From Nitrosospira sp. Nsp14 (GTDB lineage: Bacteria > Pseudomonadota > Gammaproteobacteria > Burkholderiales > Nitrosomonadaceae), in assembly GCF_900113575.1 (NCBI RefSeq), contig NZ_FOPV01000013.1, positions 1-64,000 on the forward strand: a stretch of DNA of 64,000 nucleotides, read 5' to 3'. Positions 46,968 to 57,077 of this stretch are shown here, piece by piece. A program made the translations under genes and the position numbers. The notes under the pieces were generated by a model that was given only the letters and a program-made list of their open reading frames with translations, did no database searches and was not told the DNA's origin. Position 1 is the stretch's first letter. Each line of letters opens with the position of its first letter.

Positions 46968-47804
46968 TCATCGCAAGTGGGCGATCTCGGTCACCGAGTC
47001 TTTGATGACCTCCACGTAGCGTTCCAGGTCGAGATCGTCGGCCTCTGTGCCAAACGGGTTCTCCATGATCTCCGATGCCATCTCAAACACGAGCAGGATA
47101 TAGCCGGCCAGAAGCACTGCGGGAAGGGCGGACCAACCCATGGTCTTCGTCGCCACCAGTGGACTGTAAGCAAGGTAGAGAACAATGCCCAATCGCAGAA
47201 CTCCCGTGAGTGTGGGCGGAAGCGGCGTGTTTCGAATCCGCTCGCAGGCACCGGAAGCGTCCATCAGCGCTGTGGCGTGAGGTTCGAGATATAGCAATGT
47301 GAAGCCGTCGATGCGGTTCTGCCTTCGCCACCCGTCGATGAGCGAGAACACTCGGGCCGCGAACCACATTGGGACATGAGCCGGCTGCTCTACCTCCGCC
47401 TGGTACCGCGGATTGTCCTGCAAACGTCCGGAGCCCCTCAGATGGCGGAGCAGTGCGTGAGCGAAGCCGCCGACGAGATCAGCCAGTTCAGATGCTTCCA
47501 CCTCGTTCAAAGGAACAGCAGCCTTCGCCTTGAGCACCAGATTGCGGCTGTCGTTTACCAGCTTTCCCCAAATGATGCGCCCTTCCCACCATCGATCAAA
47601 TGTAACTTTGTTGCGGAAAGCGATCAGAAGACTAAGAATGAGACCTACGCTCCCTAAAGCCTCCCTGTCCCAGATGTCAAAAGAGAGGGCGGTGAGCGGC
47701 ACTAGCAACTGCACAGCGACAGTATACAGAGCCAGGATGGCTAGCCAGGGAAGAGTTCGCCGAGTCGCGGGGATCCAAAGGAACGATTTAGACGGGGATT
47801 TCAT
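46968..47804 (-). CDS. bestrophin-family anion channel protein
   Basis: A 278-residue membrane protein of the bestrophin/UPF0187 family. Start RRTLPWLAILALYTVAVQLLVP, then LSLLIAFRNKVTFDRWWEGRIIWGKLVNDSRNLV with the conserved RWWEGR, and GYILLVFEMASEIMENPFGTEADDL near the end, the family's calcium- and gating-linked motif ENPFG. Bacterial members form pentameric ion channels in the inner membrane. Confidence 0.9.
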   Translation of the reverse strand: MKSPSKSFLWIPATRRTLPWLAILALYTVAVQLLVPLTALSFDIWDREALGSVGLILSLLIAFRNKVTFDRWWEGRIIWGKLVNDSRNLVLKAKAAVPLNEVEASELADLVGGFAHALLRHLRGSGRLQDNPRYQAEVEQPAHVPMWFAARVFSLIDGWRRQNRIDGFTLLYLEPHATALMDASGACERIRNTPLPPTLTGVLRLGIVLYLAYSPLVATKTMGWSALPAVLLAGYILLVFEMASEIMENPFGTEADDLDLERYVEVIKDSVTEIAHLR

Positions 47805-47973
47805 AGGGGAGCACTATCATCCTCTTTGTTATCTGCTCCCCCGTCGTTCCGCCGACCGACGCAGCCGTGCGATCTGAAGGTTTAGTAGTCTGGGGGACCA
47901 ATCCAGGGAACGTGATCGTCTCTTGAGCATCTGCTATGCATGGCGGAAATACTAAAGCCGGTACAACGAGCAC
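47788..47973 (-). CDS. possible short exported peptide before bestrophin
   Basis: A 61-residue frame with GTG start, a hydrophobic start (LVVPALVFPPCIADA) and the mature part QETITFPGLVPQTTKPSDRTA, overlapping the bestrophin start by 17 bases. Overlap could couple translation. The composition is plausible but no family is known. Confidence 0.3.
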   Translation of the reverse strand: MLVVPALVFPPCIADAQETITFPGLVPQTTKPSDRTAASVGGTTGEQITKRMIVLPYEIPV

Positions 47974-48170
47974 TGGCGTGTAATTCTTTATCCTGAGCAG
48001 CCGACATCCAAGTCGCCTTATTCATAACAAATCCCCCAAAGGGTCACCGAGTCGAAAGTTGGCGCCGTTGCTTTTAAGCAAATGAACGGTAGATGGCCGG
48101 AGCGTCTAGTGTCTAGCGTCACAGCGCAACCAATCTACTTCACTAACCGCGTGCCCCGCAGCTTATTTTC

Positions 48171-48251
48171 AACATAGATCGTTTCAATGGGAAAGCAAGG
48201 AAACGGTGCTCATTCCCAGGACCTTCTGGAAGAATTATTGTGAAGACCTGC
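48171..48251. repeat. interspersed repeat (type B), copy 1
   Basis: Matches 53696-53778: AACATAGATCGTTTCA, then ATTCCMGGACCTTC and GAAGAATTAT, GACCTG. Both copies lie in gaps between HAF genes and their neighbours. Confidence 0.6.
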
Positions 48252-48390
48252 CCAGTATCATCAGCGATGTGGGTAGCCGATCAAGGGGAAGAGTTGACGA
48301 TGGCCTCTATGCGGGTGCCCATCTGCTGGAATTGCTCAGTTACGATGCGGATATCGACGCCGTCCTGCATGCCATCCGCGATCCAATAAG

Positions 48391-48486
48391 ATATGCTGCG
48401 CCAAGCCTTCCACGATGTGCTGTAAGAAAAGGAAAAGAAATTAAAAATAATTTCGATCCCACCAATCGCGCAGTTTCCTGAATATT
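48391..48486. repeat. interspersed repeat (type A), copy 1
   Basis: Matches 51687-51892 and 59650-59940: GATGTGCTGTAAG, GAAAAGAAAT, AAAAATAATTTC, CCAATCG, CTGAATATTC. This copy is truncated at the end. Confidence 0.65.
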
Positions 48487-48524
48487 CGCGGGCCTGCCCC
48501 GTGTGGCTCGGCCTCAAACGCTGC

Positions 48525-49416
48525 TTAGATAAGCTTACGGCGGTTTGCGATAAAACCCAGCAGACCCAGACCGGCCAACAGCATGGCATAGCTTTCCGGT
48601 TCTGGAATACCTTGTGCGATTACTTGGCCCATGTTGTTAATGTCCCTGGCTTCGGTTAGAAGCACCCCTCCCGGAACTTGAACCAATGAATTGAGGTTCG
48701 TCATGCCCCTCCCCATTGGGACCTGTGATGAAGGCATGGCCAGCCCCTCCATCAGCAGGGTAAAACAATCCCACCACTTGCCCTGCATCATTGATTTCTC
48801 TAGCGTAACTCCATTCGAGTTCTCGTGGGTCAAGGCTTCTCATCCCCATTCCGTCTGGACCAGTGACGAAAGCGTGGGTCGTCCCTTTGTCAGTATCGGC
48901 GTTCCCCACCACCTGTCCGGTAGCATTGATGCCATAGGCGTCGCTGGTAGCCCCGCCTAAGGTACCAAGGTCCCTCAGGCCAACCCCATTGGGACCGGAG
49001 ATGAAAGCATGCGCAACAAAGCCTGGGGTGCTAGTGTTGGAATACCCCACCACCTGTCCTGAGTCATTGATCCCGGAAGCGTAGCTATAGTCTCCACCGA
49101 GTGACCCAAGATCGGTCATGCCGACGCCATTCGGGCCCGTGATGAAGGCATGGAGCTGCCCGTTGTCCGTGCTGAATTCCCCTACCACCTGCCCTGCGTC
49201 GTTGATTCCGAGAGCGATGCTAGAGTTTCCACCGAGTGTGCCGAGGTCGGTCATGCCGACGCCATCTGGGCCCGTGATGAAGGCGCGGGCCTGCTGCCCG
49301 TTGTCAGTCTTGGAGTACCCTACCACCTGCCCCGCGTCGTTGATGGCTGTTGCATCGATGCATCGTGGCCGCCCTGAGGCATTTCGGCAGCCAGCGCAAG
49401 CCTGAGAGTTCTTCAT
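48525..49416 (-). pseudogene. HAF-repeat PEP-CTERM gene, 5'-truncated and frameshifted
   Basis: HAF units run from about 49360 to 48710 and match the 54.1-kb gene module for module (about 90% identical by eye). The signal peptide and first unit are replaced by unrelated sequence near 49360. At 48706-48709 (CCCC) one extra C shifts the frame before NLNSLVQVPGG, so the anchor GIPEPESYAMLLAGLGLLGF falls into another frame (48525-48833). It cannot make a secreted, anchored protein as is. Confidence 0.8.
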
Positions 49417-49477
49417 CCGCCTTGCGACGAAGCTTCAGCATCCCGGAATTTATTAGCCGGAAGTTTATTTTACAGGC

Positions 49478-50611
49478 CTATCCCAGGCTAAAAGCTTCCC
49501 CACCCATCTTCTTCCGCCGCGCGATGAATCCAACAAGGGCCAGACCGGCAAGCAATAGGGCGTAGCTCCCAGGTTCGGGAACGATTCCGATGGCAATGAC
49601 CTGCCCCGTGTTATTGATGCCAGTGGCTCGCCCTAAAACCACCCCGCCAGGCACATCCACCAGGGAATTCAGGTCAGTCATGCCCAGGCCGTTGGGGCCG
49701 GTGACAAAAGCATGAATATCACCTGCGGCGGTCCAGGAGTCTCCCACTACCTGTCCGGAGTCGTTAATACCCGCAGCCACAGCCGAGCCTCCGCCCAGAT
49801 TACCGAGATCGGTCATGCCCGAGCCATTTGGGCCGGTTATAAAAGCGTTAGGATAATACAAATCATATGGATCTGGGACGGCCATGGAGCCTCCCACTAC
49901 TTGCCCGGAAGCGTTAATATCGTTAGCGTGACTACGGTTTCCCCCCAGAGTACCGAGGTCTCTCATACCCACGCCGTTGAGGCCGGTCATAAAAGCATGA
50001 CGATCACCTGTGGCAGTTCGGGACTCTCCCACTACCTGCCCGGACCCATTGATACCATAAGCGAAACTGAGGTTTCCCCCCAGGGTGCCGAGGTCGGTCA
50101 TGCCCACGCCGTTGGGGCCGGTAATAAAAGCATGAGCCGTTCCCGGGATGTAGGAGATTCCGGCTACTTGGCCGTAAGCGTTGATGCCTTGAGCGAAACT
50201 TTCCCCACCCAAAGTACCGAGATCTCGCATGCCCACGCCGTCGGGGCCGGTGATGAAAGCATGTGAGCCAGAAAAACCCGCTACTTGCCCAGAATCGTTA
50301 ATACCAAAAGCGCCACTATTGCCTCCGCCCAGAGTACCGAGATCGGTCATGCCTACGCCGTTGGGGCCGGTAATAAAAGCATGGAGATCTCCGGCGGCGG
50401 TCCGGGACTCTCCCGCTACTTGCCCGGAAGCGTTGATACTTCGAGCGATACTGTAATTTTCGCCCAGGGTACCGAGGTAGGTCACCTCACGGGTGTTAAG
50501 GTCAACAAGATATGAGACCTCTTGCTGGGCAGCGGCAGGAAACACGAAACCGGCGCTTACGGCTGCGGCGAGGACAAGGCTGGGAATTTTGAAGCTGTGC
50601 AGGATTTTCAT
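49478..50611 (-). CDS. HAF-repeat PEP-CTERM protein (6 repeats)
   Basis: A 377-residue protein with signal peptide (cleavage near FPAAAQQ), six HAF units and the anchor IVPEPGSYALLLAGLALVGF followed by ARRKKMGG. Unit 2 is shortened (AGFSGSHAFITGP) and unit 5 carries an insert (VPDPYDLYYP), so units differ in length. AAGGAGATTCACC precedes the ATG. Exported and anchored through exosortase; function unknown. Confidence 0.9.
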   Translation of the reverse strand: MKILHSFKIPSLVLAAAVSAGFVFPAAAQQEVSYLVDLNTREVTYLGTLGENYSIARSINASGQVAGESRTAAGDLHAFITGPNGVGMTDLGTLGGGNSGAFGINDSGQVAGFSGSHAFITGPDGVGMRDLGTLGGESFAQGINAYGQVAGISYIPGTAHAFITGPNGVGMTDLGTLGGNLSFAYGINGSGQVVGESRTATGDRHAFMTGLNGVGMRDLGTLGGNRSHANDINASGQVVGGSMAVPDPYDLYYPNAFITGPNGSGMTDLGNLGGGSAVAAGINDSGQVVGDSWTAAGDIHAFVTGPNGLGMTDLNSLVDVPGGVVLGRATGINNTGQVIAIGIVPEPGSYALLLAGLALVGFIARRKKMGGEAFSLG

Positions 50612-50807
50612 GGTGAATCTCCTTCGTTGTCAGGAAGAATCGCTGTGAGGTTCTCTGAAAGCAAGGACTCTTCGCTTAAAGATAGACCAGGGCCCGATTA
50701 AATAAGGGAAGGGAGAGCAGCAAACTTTCCCGGTGAGAGAGCGGTAGCGCAATTACACAGCAGCTGCAGGTACAGCCTGCTGGAAATCGCCAAAGTCCTA
50801 TCCCGGG

Positions 50808-51266
50808 CTAAAGGCTGTCTCCCTCATCTTCTTTTCGCCCCGCAATGAAACCGACCAGGCCCAGGCCCGCAAGAAAGAGCGCATAGATCTCCGGCTCCGG
50901 GATAATAGCGCCGATGGCAATGACTTGCCCTGCGTTATTAATGGCGGAGGCTGAGGTTAGAACCACTCCACCCGGCAGATCAACGAGCGAATTGAGGTCC
51001 ATCATGCCCGTGCCATTGGGGCCGGTGATGAAAGCATGGAAAATGCCCCCAGCCGTTCTAGAATCACCCACCACTTGCCCGGCGTCGTTGATGCCAGAAA
51101 CAGAGTTGTCACCGCCCATGCCAAGCTCGGTTGCTGTCTTGCTGTTAAGGTCAACGAGGTATGAAAGCCCTACTTGTGCGGAAGCATTGGTGCCGAAACC
51201 CAGACAAGCAGAAAATGCTGCAGCCAGGATAAAAGCACGGATTTTAAAGCCAGGGGTGATTTTCAT
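50808..51266 (-). CDS. miniature HAF PEP-CTERM protein (1 repeat)
   Basis: A 152-residue protein that has signal peptide (ASAQVG), one HAF unit (ELGMGGDNSVSGINDAGQVV, HAFITGPNGTGM), the terminal unit DLNSLVDLPGGVVLT and the anchor IIPEPEIYALFLAGLGLVGF. It looks like a full-length copy from which five repeats were lost by recombination between modules. Confidence 0.85.
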   Translation of the reverse strand: MKITPGFKIRAFILAAAFSACLGFGTNASAQVGLSYLVDLNSKTATELGMGGDNSVSGINDAGQVVGDSRTAGGIFHAFITGPNGTGMMDLNSLVDLPGGVVLTSASAINNAGQVIAIGAIIPEPEIYALFLAGLGLVGFIAGRKEDEGDSL

Positions 51267-51513
51267 GATAAATCCTCTTTATTTTTTTCGACGAAAGGAT
51301 AGGACTGCCAGGCTGTCAGAAACCACATACTCCATCTTAAAATAGATCAAGGATTTGAATTGTCAACGCAACGAAATGCAAGATGCGTTAAGCATCAGGA
51401 AGGGTTCTTTGGGAGGATGGTTGCCAGCATCGTATCCTCCGGAAAGGTATCGTTTCGCTCTATTAATTCAATCAAGGTGCTGGAAATTTAAACCCTTAAA
51501 GACAGGCCGCTAT

Positions 51514-51708
51514 TTATCCTGCATTTTTCGCCTTCTTGCGTCGCGCCATAAGCCGGACCAAGCCTAAGCCGGCCAGCATCAACGCATAGGTTTCGGGTTC
51601 GGGAACAGTGCCAACGGCAATGACCTGTCCGTTATTATTGATGTCGCCGGGGGAGGTTAGAATCACTCCCTCCGGCAGTTGACGACACGCTGCGCCAAAC
51701 CCCTCCAC
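51514..51708 (-). pseudogene. 3' fragment of a HAF PEP-CTERM gene
   Basis: Only the end is kept: LPEGVILTSPGDINNNGQVI, then TVPEPETYALMLAGLGLVRL with ARRKK. It meets a type A repeat copy at 51687. No signal peptide or full HAF unit remains. Confidence 0.8.
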
Positions 51709-51892
51709 GATGTGCTATAAGGAAAGAAAAAGAAATAAAAATAATTTCAATCCTGCCAATCGTGCAGCTTCCTGAATATTCAATATTCATACTTGGAATG
51801 CAGCACTTTTTCGCGCAATTATTTGTTTTACAGTTTGTTCCCAGTCATATGACTGTTTGGAATGGGCATGACTTTTAGTAGGGGCTTTCCAG
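51687..51892. repeat. interspersed repeat (type A), copy 2
   Basis: Longest shared form with 59650-59940. It includes the palindrome CAGTCATATGACTG (near 51841) and ends CATGACTTTTAGTAGGGGCT. Relative to this copy, the 59.6-kb copy carries about 95 extra bp. Confidence 0.7.
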
Positions 51893-52150
51893 CAATCTGG
51901 ATGGGGCGTAACGGCACCCGGAATGAATATTCAGAACATTCCGTATTTACAAGAAATGGAAGAAGTAATCACAAAAAGGCCGCCCCTCGCTAAGGAGAGG
52001 GCCTCTATGACCAGCCCACAACACGCTATTGCTAGCTATTTTTCAGTGCGGACGCCACGTCTGGGTAAAACTGCTCCCATCAACCTGATTCCAGCCAGGA
52101 ACATTGATAGGTTTCCGTCTCGTGGATGGCGAGTGCAAAATTGACTAAGC

Positions 52151-52219
52151 ACTAAACGGCCTGCTTGTTTACCCATGATAGATATTTTTACTGCGAGGGA
52201 GTGCACATACAGCAAGCGG
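52151..52219. repeat. interspersed repeat (type C), copy 2
   Basis: Matches 46831-46898; lies just beyond the end of the 52.2-kb HAF gene. Confidence 0.55.
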
Positions 52220-52248
52220 AATTTATAGATCCCTGTCTCCAGGTATTT

Positions 52249-53430
52249 TTACGCTAGGCGGCGCTTGCGCCCCGCAATGAACCCTGCCAAGCCAAGCCCG
52301 GCAAGCATCAAGGTATAGGTTTCAGGTTCAGGAACTTCTGGAACAACTGCTTCTGAAACTCCCCCAGCAATCACCTGTCCATTGTTATTAATATCAATAG
52401 CATATGTTAGGGTCACTCCCTTCGGCATGTAACTCAGTGAATTAAGGTCCATCATACCCATTCCATCGGGGCCGGTGAGAAAGGCACGGTATTCACCTTC
52501 GGCAGTGCGAGATTGTCCCACCACCTGCCCCGCATCGTTAATGCCACCAGCACTGCTGTAATCCCCGCCTAAAGTACCAAGGTCTCTCATCCCCATTCCA
52601 TCCGGGCCGGTGATGAAAGCATGTGTCTCCCCTTCCCCTACAGAGGTGAGTGAACTCCCCACCACCTGCCCAATGTCATTTATGCTCCCAGCCGTGCTGG
52701 TATCACCACCCAAGGTACCAAGGTCTCTCATCCCCGTTCCATCAGGACCGGTAATGAAGGCATGGAAAGGGCCTTCAGCCGTGTGAGACTGCCCCACCAC
52801 CTGCCCCGCATCGTTGATACCACCACCAAAGCTGTCGACATAACGGACCGCACCGCCTACTAGTGTGCCGAGATCTCTCATCCCCGTTCCATTAGGACCG
52901 GTAATAAAGGCATGGTTAGCGACTCCGTCAAGGAAAGAGTGCCCCACCACCTGCCCCACATTGTTGATACCGTTACCATAGCTGTCATTCTTGCCAAAAG
53001 CGCCTAGGTCTTTCATCCCTCTTCCATCTGGACCCGTGATGAAGGCATGGTATTCACCTTTAACAGTGCTGGATTGTCCCACCACCTGCCCCGCATCATT
53101 AATGCCACCTGGATAGCTCCACCATCCACCAAGGGTGCCAAGGTCTCTCATCCCCATTCCATCAGGGCCGGTAATAAAGGCATGTTCCGCCCCACCCCCA
53201 ATTCCGTCCACTTGAGAGTATCCCACCACCTGTCCGGCATCGTTGATGCTCATAGCATTAGCGCCGTAATCCCTGCTTAAACTGCCAAGATTGGTCACTG
53301 TCCTGCTGTTGAGATCAATAAGGAAGGAATGATGATCTTGGGCGATGGCATCAGTACCGAGGCCAAGGCTGGGAGTCATGGCTGCGACAAGGATGAGGTT
53401 GCGGATTTTGAAGCACTGGTTGAATGTCAT
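52249..53430 (-). CDS. HAF-repeat PEP-CTERM protein (6 repeats)
   Basis: A 393-residue protein. Start 53430 is set by GGAGGATACG just ahead; the open frame extends 29 codons further with no signal peptide. Signal peptide ends DAIAQ. Six HAF units (some with GMRDLGTLGGDYSSAG, one with DLGAFGKNDSYGNG), terminal unit NSLSYMPKGVTLT, anchor VPEPETYTLMLAGLGLAGF with AGRKRR. Confidence 0.9.
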   Translation of the reverse strand: MTFNQCFKIRNLILVAAMTPSLGLGTDAIAQDHHSFLIDLNSRTVTNLGSLSRDYGANAMSINDAGQVVGYSQVDGIGGGAEHAFITGPDGMGMRDLGTLGGWWSYPGGINDAGQVVGQSSTVKGEYHAFITGPDGRGMKDLGAFGKNDSYGNGINNVGQVVGHSFLDGVANHAFITGPNGTGMRDLGTLVGGAVRYVDSFGGGINDAGQVVGQSHTAEGPFHAFITGPDGTGMRDLGTLGGDTSTAGSINDIGQVVGSSLTSVGEGETHAFITGPDGMGMRDLGTLGGDYSSAGGINDAGQVVGQSRTAEGEYRAFLTGPDGMGMMDLNSLSYMPKGVTLTYAIDINNNGQVIAGGVSEAVVPEVPEPETYTLMLAGLGLAGFIAGRKRRLA

Positions 53431-53695
53431 CGTATCCTCCGGAAAGGCGGCGTTTGGTTTGGCATCCATTGCTTCAAAGTTGGTAATGGACCTTAGCTTG
53501 TAGCCAGCCCAGCACACATACTGAAGTACATCCGGATACGCTTTCAGTTTCCTTTATAGATGAGTCTGGAGAAAAAACAAGTTGGAGCTAAAAGAGGGGA
53601 AGACACGAAACGGAATTTTCTGCACCCCAAGCCGCATTCATAGCCTATGGTTTGGGAACTCGGGAGAGAGCGTCCAGTGCCGATTCCTGCTTGGC

Positions 53696-53778
53696 AACAT
53701 AGATCGTTTCAGTTCGAAAGCAGAAAAACGGAGGCCAATTCCAGGACCTTCCCGAAGAATTATCGTAAAGACCTGGCC
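53696..53778. repeat. interspersed repeat (type B), copy 2
   Basis: Matches 48171-48251. Confidence 0.6.
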
Positions 53779-53905
53779 GGTTTGATACGCCTCTTTAACG
53801 GGTCTCGTCAAAACCGACCGATTGTGCAACGCGGCTCCCAACATTGATACGACCATGATTATCAGCCGTGCATCTTGAAGCAGTCGCGGCAGCTGAGGTG
53901 GGTGG

Positions 53906-53929
53906 TATATTGCCGCACGCGACAATATA
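53906..53929. promoter_or_regulatory. AT-ended dyad, possible protein site
   Basis: TATATTG (53906-53912) and CAATATA (53923-53929) flank a GC-rich centre; a stronger relative with 12-bp arms lies at 59038-59069. Confidence 0.4.
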
Positions 53930-54129
53930 TCGCAGCCCGGAAGCGCTTGAATAGAAAACGAGGCTCGGCTGCTTTAGAAGCAGGGTGAATAGATGTACTA
54001 GTTTGGATTTGATCGGACAAACAATGTCAGATTCGAACTGCCGCCAAGTACCAGGAAGCGGCCCTCAGGCGCTGGCAACAATAAGCCATGGGCCGCGCCC
54101 GCCCCGTTGTGCTCGGCATCAAACGCTGC

Positions 54130-55248
54130 TTAAACAGTCTTGCGGCGGCGCGCGATAAAGCCCAGCAGACCCAGACCGGCCAACAGCATGGCATAGGTTT
54201 CCGGTTCGGGAATACCTTGGGCGATTACTTGGCCCATGTTGTTAATGTCCTTGGCTTCGGTTAGAAGTACCCCTCCCGGAACTTGAACCAATGAATTGAG
54301 GTTCGTCATGCCCATGCCATCGGGGCCAGTGATGAAGGCATGGCCAATGCCGGTTTGGAAATCGTAAAATACTCCCACCACTTGCCCTATGTCGTTGATT
54401 TCTCTAGCATAACTCCACCCGATTTCCCGTGGGTCAAGGCTTCTCATCCCCATTCCGTCTGGACCAGTGACGAAAGCCTGGGACGTCCCTTTGTCAGTAC
54501 CGGCGTTCCCCGCCACCTGGCCGGTAGCATTGATGCCATAGGCCACGCTAGTAGCCCCGCCTAAAGTGCCAAGGTCCCTCAGACTCACCCCATCGGCACC
54601 CGAGATGAAAGCATACTGAAGAAAGCCTGAGGCGCTAGTGTTGGCCCCTCCCACCACCTGTCCCTCCTCATTAATGTCGTAAGCAGCGCTGGGATCGCTA
54701 TAAAGCGTACCGAGATCTCTCATTCCCGTCCCATTAGGGCCGGTGATGAAGGCGTGGTACAGTTGTCCGTTGTCCCTCCCAGACACCCCTACGACCTGCC
54801 CCGTGTCGTTGATCCCGGAAGCGTAACTATAGTCTCCGCCGAGTGTGCCGAGATCGGTCATGCCTACGCCATCCGGACCCGTGATGAAGGCATGCAGCTG
54901 CCCTTTGTCAGTGCTGGATTGCCCTACCACCTGCCCTGCGTCGTTGATCCCGGAAGCGCGGCTATTTCCACCGAGCGTACCGAGATCGGTCATGCCTACA
55001 CCATTAGGGCCCGTGATGAAGGCGTGGATCTGCCCGTTGTCAGTTCCGGAGTACCCTACCACCTGCCCCGCGTCGTTGATGGCTGTTGCGTCGACGTTTC
55101 CGAGATCGGTTACTGTCTTGCTATTGAGGTCGATCAGGTATGAATGTCCTGGTTGTTGTGCGGAGGCGTTGGGGCCGAATCCCAGACCAGCAGAAAATGC
55201 TGCAGCAAGGATGAGATTGCGGAAATTGAAGCAATGGTTGAGTGTCAT
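54130..55248 (-). CDS. HAF-repeat PEP-CTERM protein
   Basis: A 372-residue protein. Start 55248 follows GGGAGGATACG, the same leader as the 52.2-kb gene. Signal peptide ends NASAQQ. Units: a truncated first (DLGNVDATAINDAGQVV), four near-standard and one deviating (SLDPREIGWSYAREIND), then NSLVQVPGGVLLT and the anchor GIPEPETYAMLLAGLGLLGF, with ARRRK. It is the closest relative of the 48.5-kb pseudogene. Confidence 0.9.
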   Translation of the reverse strand: MTLNHCFNFRNLILAAAFSAGLGFGPNASAQQPGHSYLIDLNSKTVTDLGNVDATAINDAGQVVGYSGTDNGQIHAFITGPNGVGMTDLGTLGGNSRASGINDAGQVVGQSSTDKGQLHAFITGPDGVGMTDLGTLGGDYSYASGINDTGQVVGVSGRDNGQLYHAFITGPNGTGMRDLGTLYSDPSAAYDINEEGQVVGGANTSASGFLQYAFISGADGVSLRDLGTLGGATSVAYGINATGQVAGNAGTDKGTSQAFVTGPDGMGMRSLDPREIGWSYAREINDIGQVVGVFYDFQTGIGHAFITGPDGMGMTNLNSLVQVPGGVLLTEAKDINNMGQVIAQGIPEPETYAMLLAGLGLLGFIARRRKTV

Positions 55249-55437
55249 CGTATCCTCCCGCAAGCGGCGTTCAATTGATGAATTATCCGTTGCTTCAATC
55301 TAGGTGATGGAACCTGGGATGTCAAAGCACGCTTTTATTTATGTGCGAACGCGCTTGATTCGGGCGCTCTATTTGGCCGAACAGGCGATGATTCCGCCAT
55401 GAATAAGGTGTTTTCCCTGACCTGACTGTTTTGTATC

Positions 55438-55495
55438 GAAAGCAGTAACTTGAATCCGACAACCAGGGTCGGATCGAATCTCGACTACGACACTT
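55438..55495 (+). repeat. interspersed hairpin repeat (type D), copy 2
   Basis: Same 56-bp unit as at 8107-8162, with stem ATCCGAC/GTCGGAT (55454-55460, 55468-55474) around loop AACCAGG. Confidence 0.65.
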
Positions 55496-55659
55496 TACGG
55501 CTGCCGGTCCTTACTTTCCGCCGATTGACGACAAAGAAAACATTCTGAGTTTAGTGGTGGGGAGTATGTTGCTGCTGCGATCCCGGCGTTGCCAGATAGC
55601 AACAAAGCGGCCGAGGATTTTCAGGAAAGCGTATCAGGTACCTAATTTAGGCAAAGTCC

Positions 55660-55875
55660 ATCGCTACTGCTGTGTTTGTGAAGCCGGGAGTAGATGTCTT
55701 CTGCTCGCTAGGCCGCTCGGCTCCTATACTTTTCCCTTGATTGATCTAAGCTGGATTGTGGGAAATGGTAGCCGGGCAGTTATCGCTGACGCAGGGGACC
55801 GCGCTGTCGGCACGCTTCAATCAAATCAGGAGAGGCTCCGAATTTTAATAAACCCTCTCTTACTGAGGAAAAATC
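55660..55875 (+). promoter_or_regulatory. duplicated promoter/leader region of HAF genes
   Basis: This segment is repeated with about 85% identity at 57078-57290. Shared landmarks: CATCGCTACTGCT, GGCCGCTCGGCTCCTATACTT, TTGATTGATCTAAGCTGGATT, TGGTAGCCGGGCAGTTAT and GTCGGCACGCTTC. TATACT is a good -10. Both genes should be regulated alike. Confidence 0.5.
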
Positions 55876-56874
55876 ATGAAAATTACCCATCGCTCTAAAA
55901 TCCAAAGCTTCATCCTGGCCTCGGCGCTGGGTATCGGGCTGAGTTTTGCTTCCCCCATCTCCGCACAGGTACGTTCATACATCTTGGACTCCAATGGCAA
56001 AGGACTGACCGATCTCGGGACGCTGGGTGGAGGTAACAGTTGGGCCCGTGGCATCAACGACGCCGGGCAGGTGGTGGGGGAATCCAGCACGGCCGCAGGT
56101 GTTAGCCATGCCTTTATCACCGGCTCCAATGGCCTGGGCATGACCGATCTCGGGACGCCGGGTGGAGGTTCCGGTTCCGCCTTCGGCATCAACGACGCCG
56201 GGCAGGTGGTGGGGGACTCCTTCATGACGTCCGCAGATATTTACCATGCTTTTATCACCGGCCCCAATGGCGTGGGCATGACCGATCTCGGCACGCTGGG
56301 CGGGGTTGTAGGTTACAGTTCCGCCTGGGGCATCAATGACGTCGGGCAGGTGGTGGGGGACTCCTTTACGGCCGCAGGTTTTTGACATGCCTTTATCACC
56401 GGCCCTAATGGCGCGGGCATGACCGATCTCGGGACGCTGGGTGGACCTGAAAGTTTCGCCCGTGGCATCAACGACGCCGGGCAGGTGGTGGGGGTGTCCG
56501 TCCCGGCCGCATATGCTCCGCATGCTTTTATCACCGGCCCCAAGGGCGTGGGCATGACCGATCTGGGGACGCTGGGTGGAAGTCACAGTTACGCCTGGGG
56601 CATTAATGACGCCGGGCAGGTGGTGGGGAAGTCCGACACGGCCACAGGTGCTTACCATGCCTTTATCACCGGCCCCTATGGCGCGGGCATGGCCGACTTG
56701 AACTCGTTGGTGAGTCTGCCGGGCACAGCTGTGCTAACGGAGGCCCGAGGAATCAATAACCATGGGCAAATCGCCGTCATTGGCAGCCCTATCCCCGAAC
56801 CCGAAATGTATGCCATGCTGTTGGCCGGTCTGGGTCTGCTGGGCTTTATCGCGCGCCGCCGCAAGACTGCTTAA
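55876..56874 (+). pseudogene. HAF-repeat PEP-CTERM gene with internal nonsense codon
   Basis: A 332-residue frame interrupted by TGA at 56383-56385 (TTT TGA CAT where sister units have a sense codon before HAFITGP). Before it: signal peptide (PISAQV) and three units; after it: two units, NSLVSLPGTAVLT and anchor PIPEPEMYAMLLAGLGLLGF, all in the same frame. Otherwise undamaged. The truncated product would be secreted but not anchored. Confidence 0.8.
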
Positions 56875-57077
56875 ACACCGTTCGATGCTGAGCCACAACG
56901 GGGCGCGCGCCTTAGCGGCTTATTGTTTCCAGCACCTGAGAATTCCTTCCTGGCACTTGGCGGCAGTTCGAATCTGACATTGTTGCCCGATCAAATCCAA
57001 ACTAGTACAAGAGTGTCGTAATAGAGATTTGATCCGGCCTTGGCTGTCAAATTCAAGTTGCTGCTTTCGATACAAAA
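56875..57077. repeat. shared 3' flank of HAF genes (type E) and inverted type D copy
   Basis: TTGTTTCCAGC-CCTGAG and CTGGCACTTGGCG-CAGTTCG, ACATTGTT, CCGATCAAATCCAAACTA recur after the 58.8-kb gene (58809-58945) and, inverted, after the 54.1-kb gene (54000-54129). An inverted and diverged copy of the type D repeat follows at 57005-57070. Confidence 0.6.

Larger units (their letters stand above)
53431..54129. other. intergenic region with repeat B and dyad
   Basis: Contains type B repeat (53696-53778), an imperfect dyad TATATTG/CAATATA at 53906-53929, and the shared 3' flank of the 54.1-kb HAF gene (about 54000-54129). No gene is convincing. Confidence 0.45.

Noticed and set aside
48206-48481. 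91-residue + strand frame
   Set aside because: Made of repeat A and B sequence, with no ribosome-binding site.
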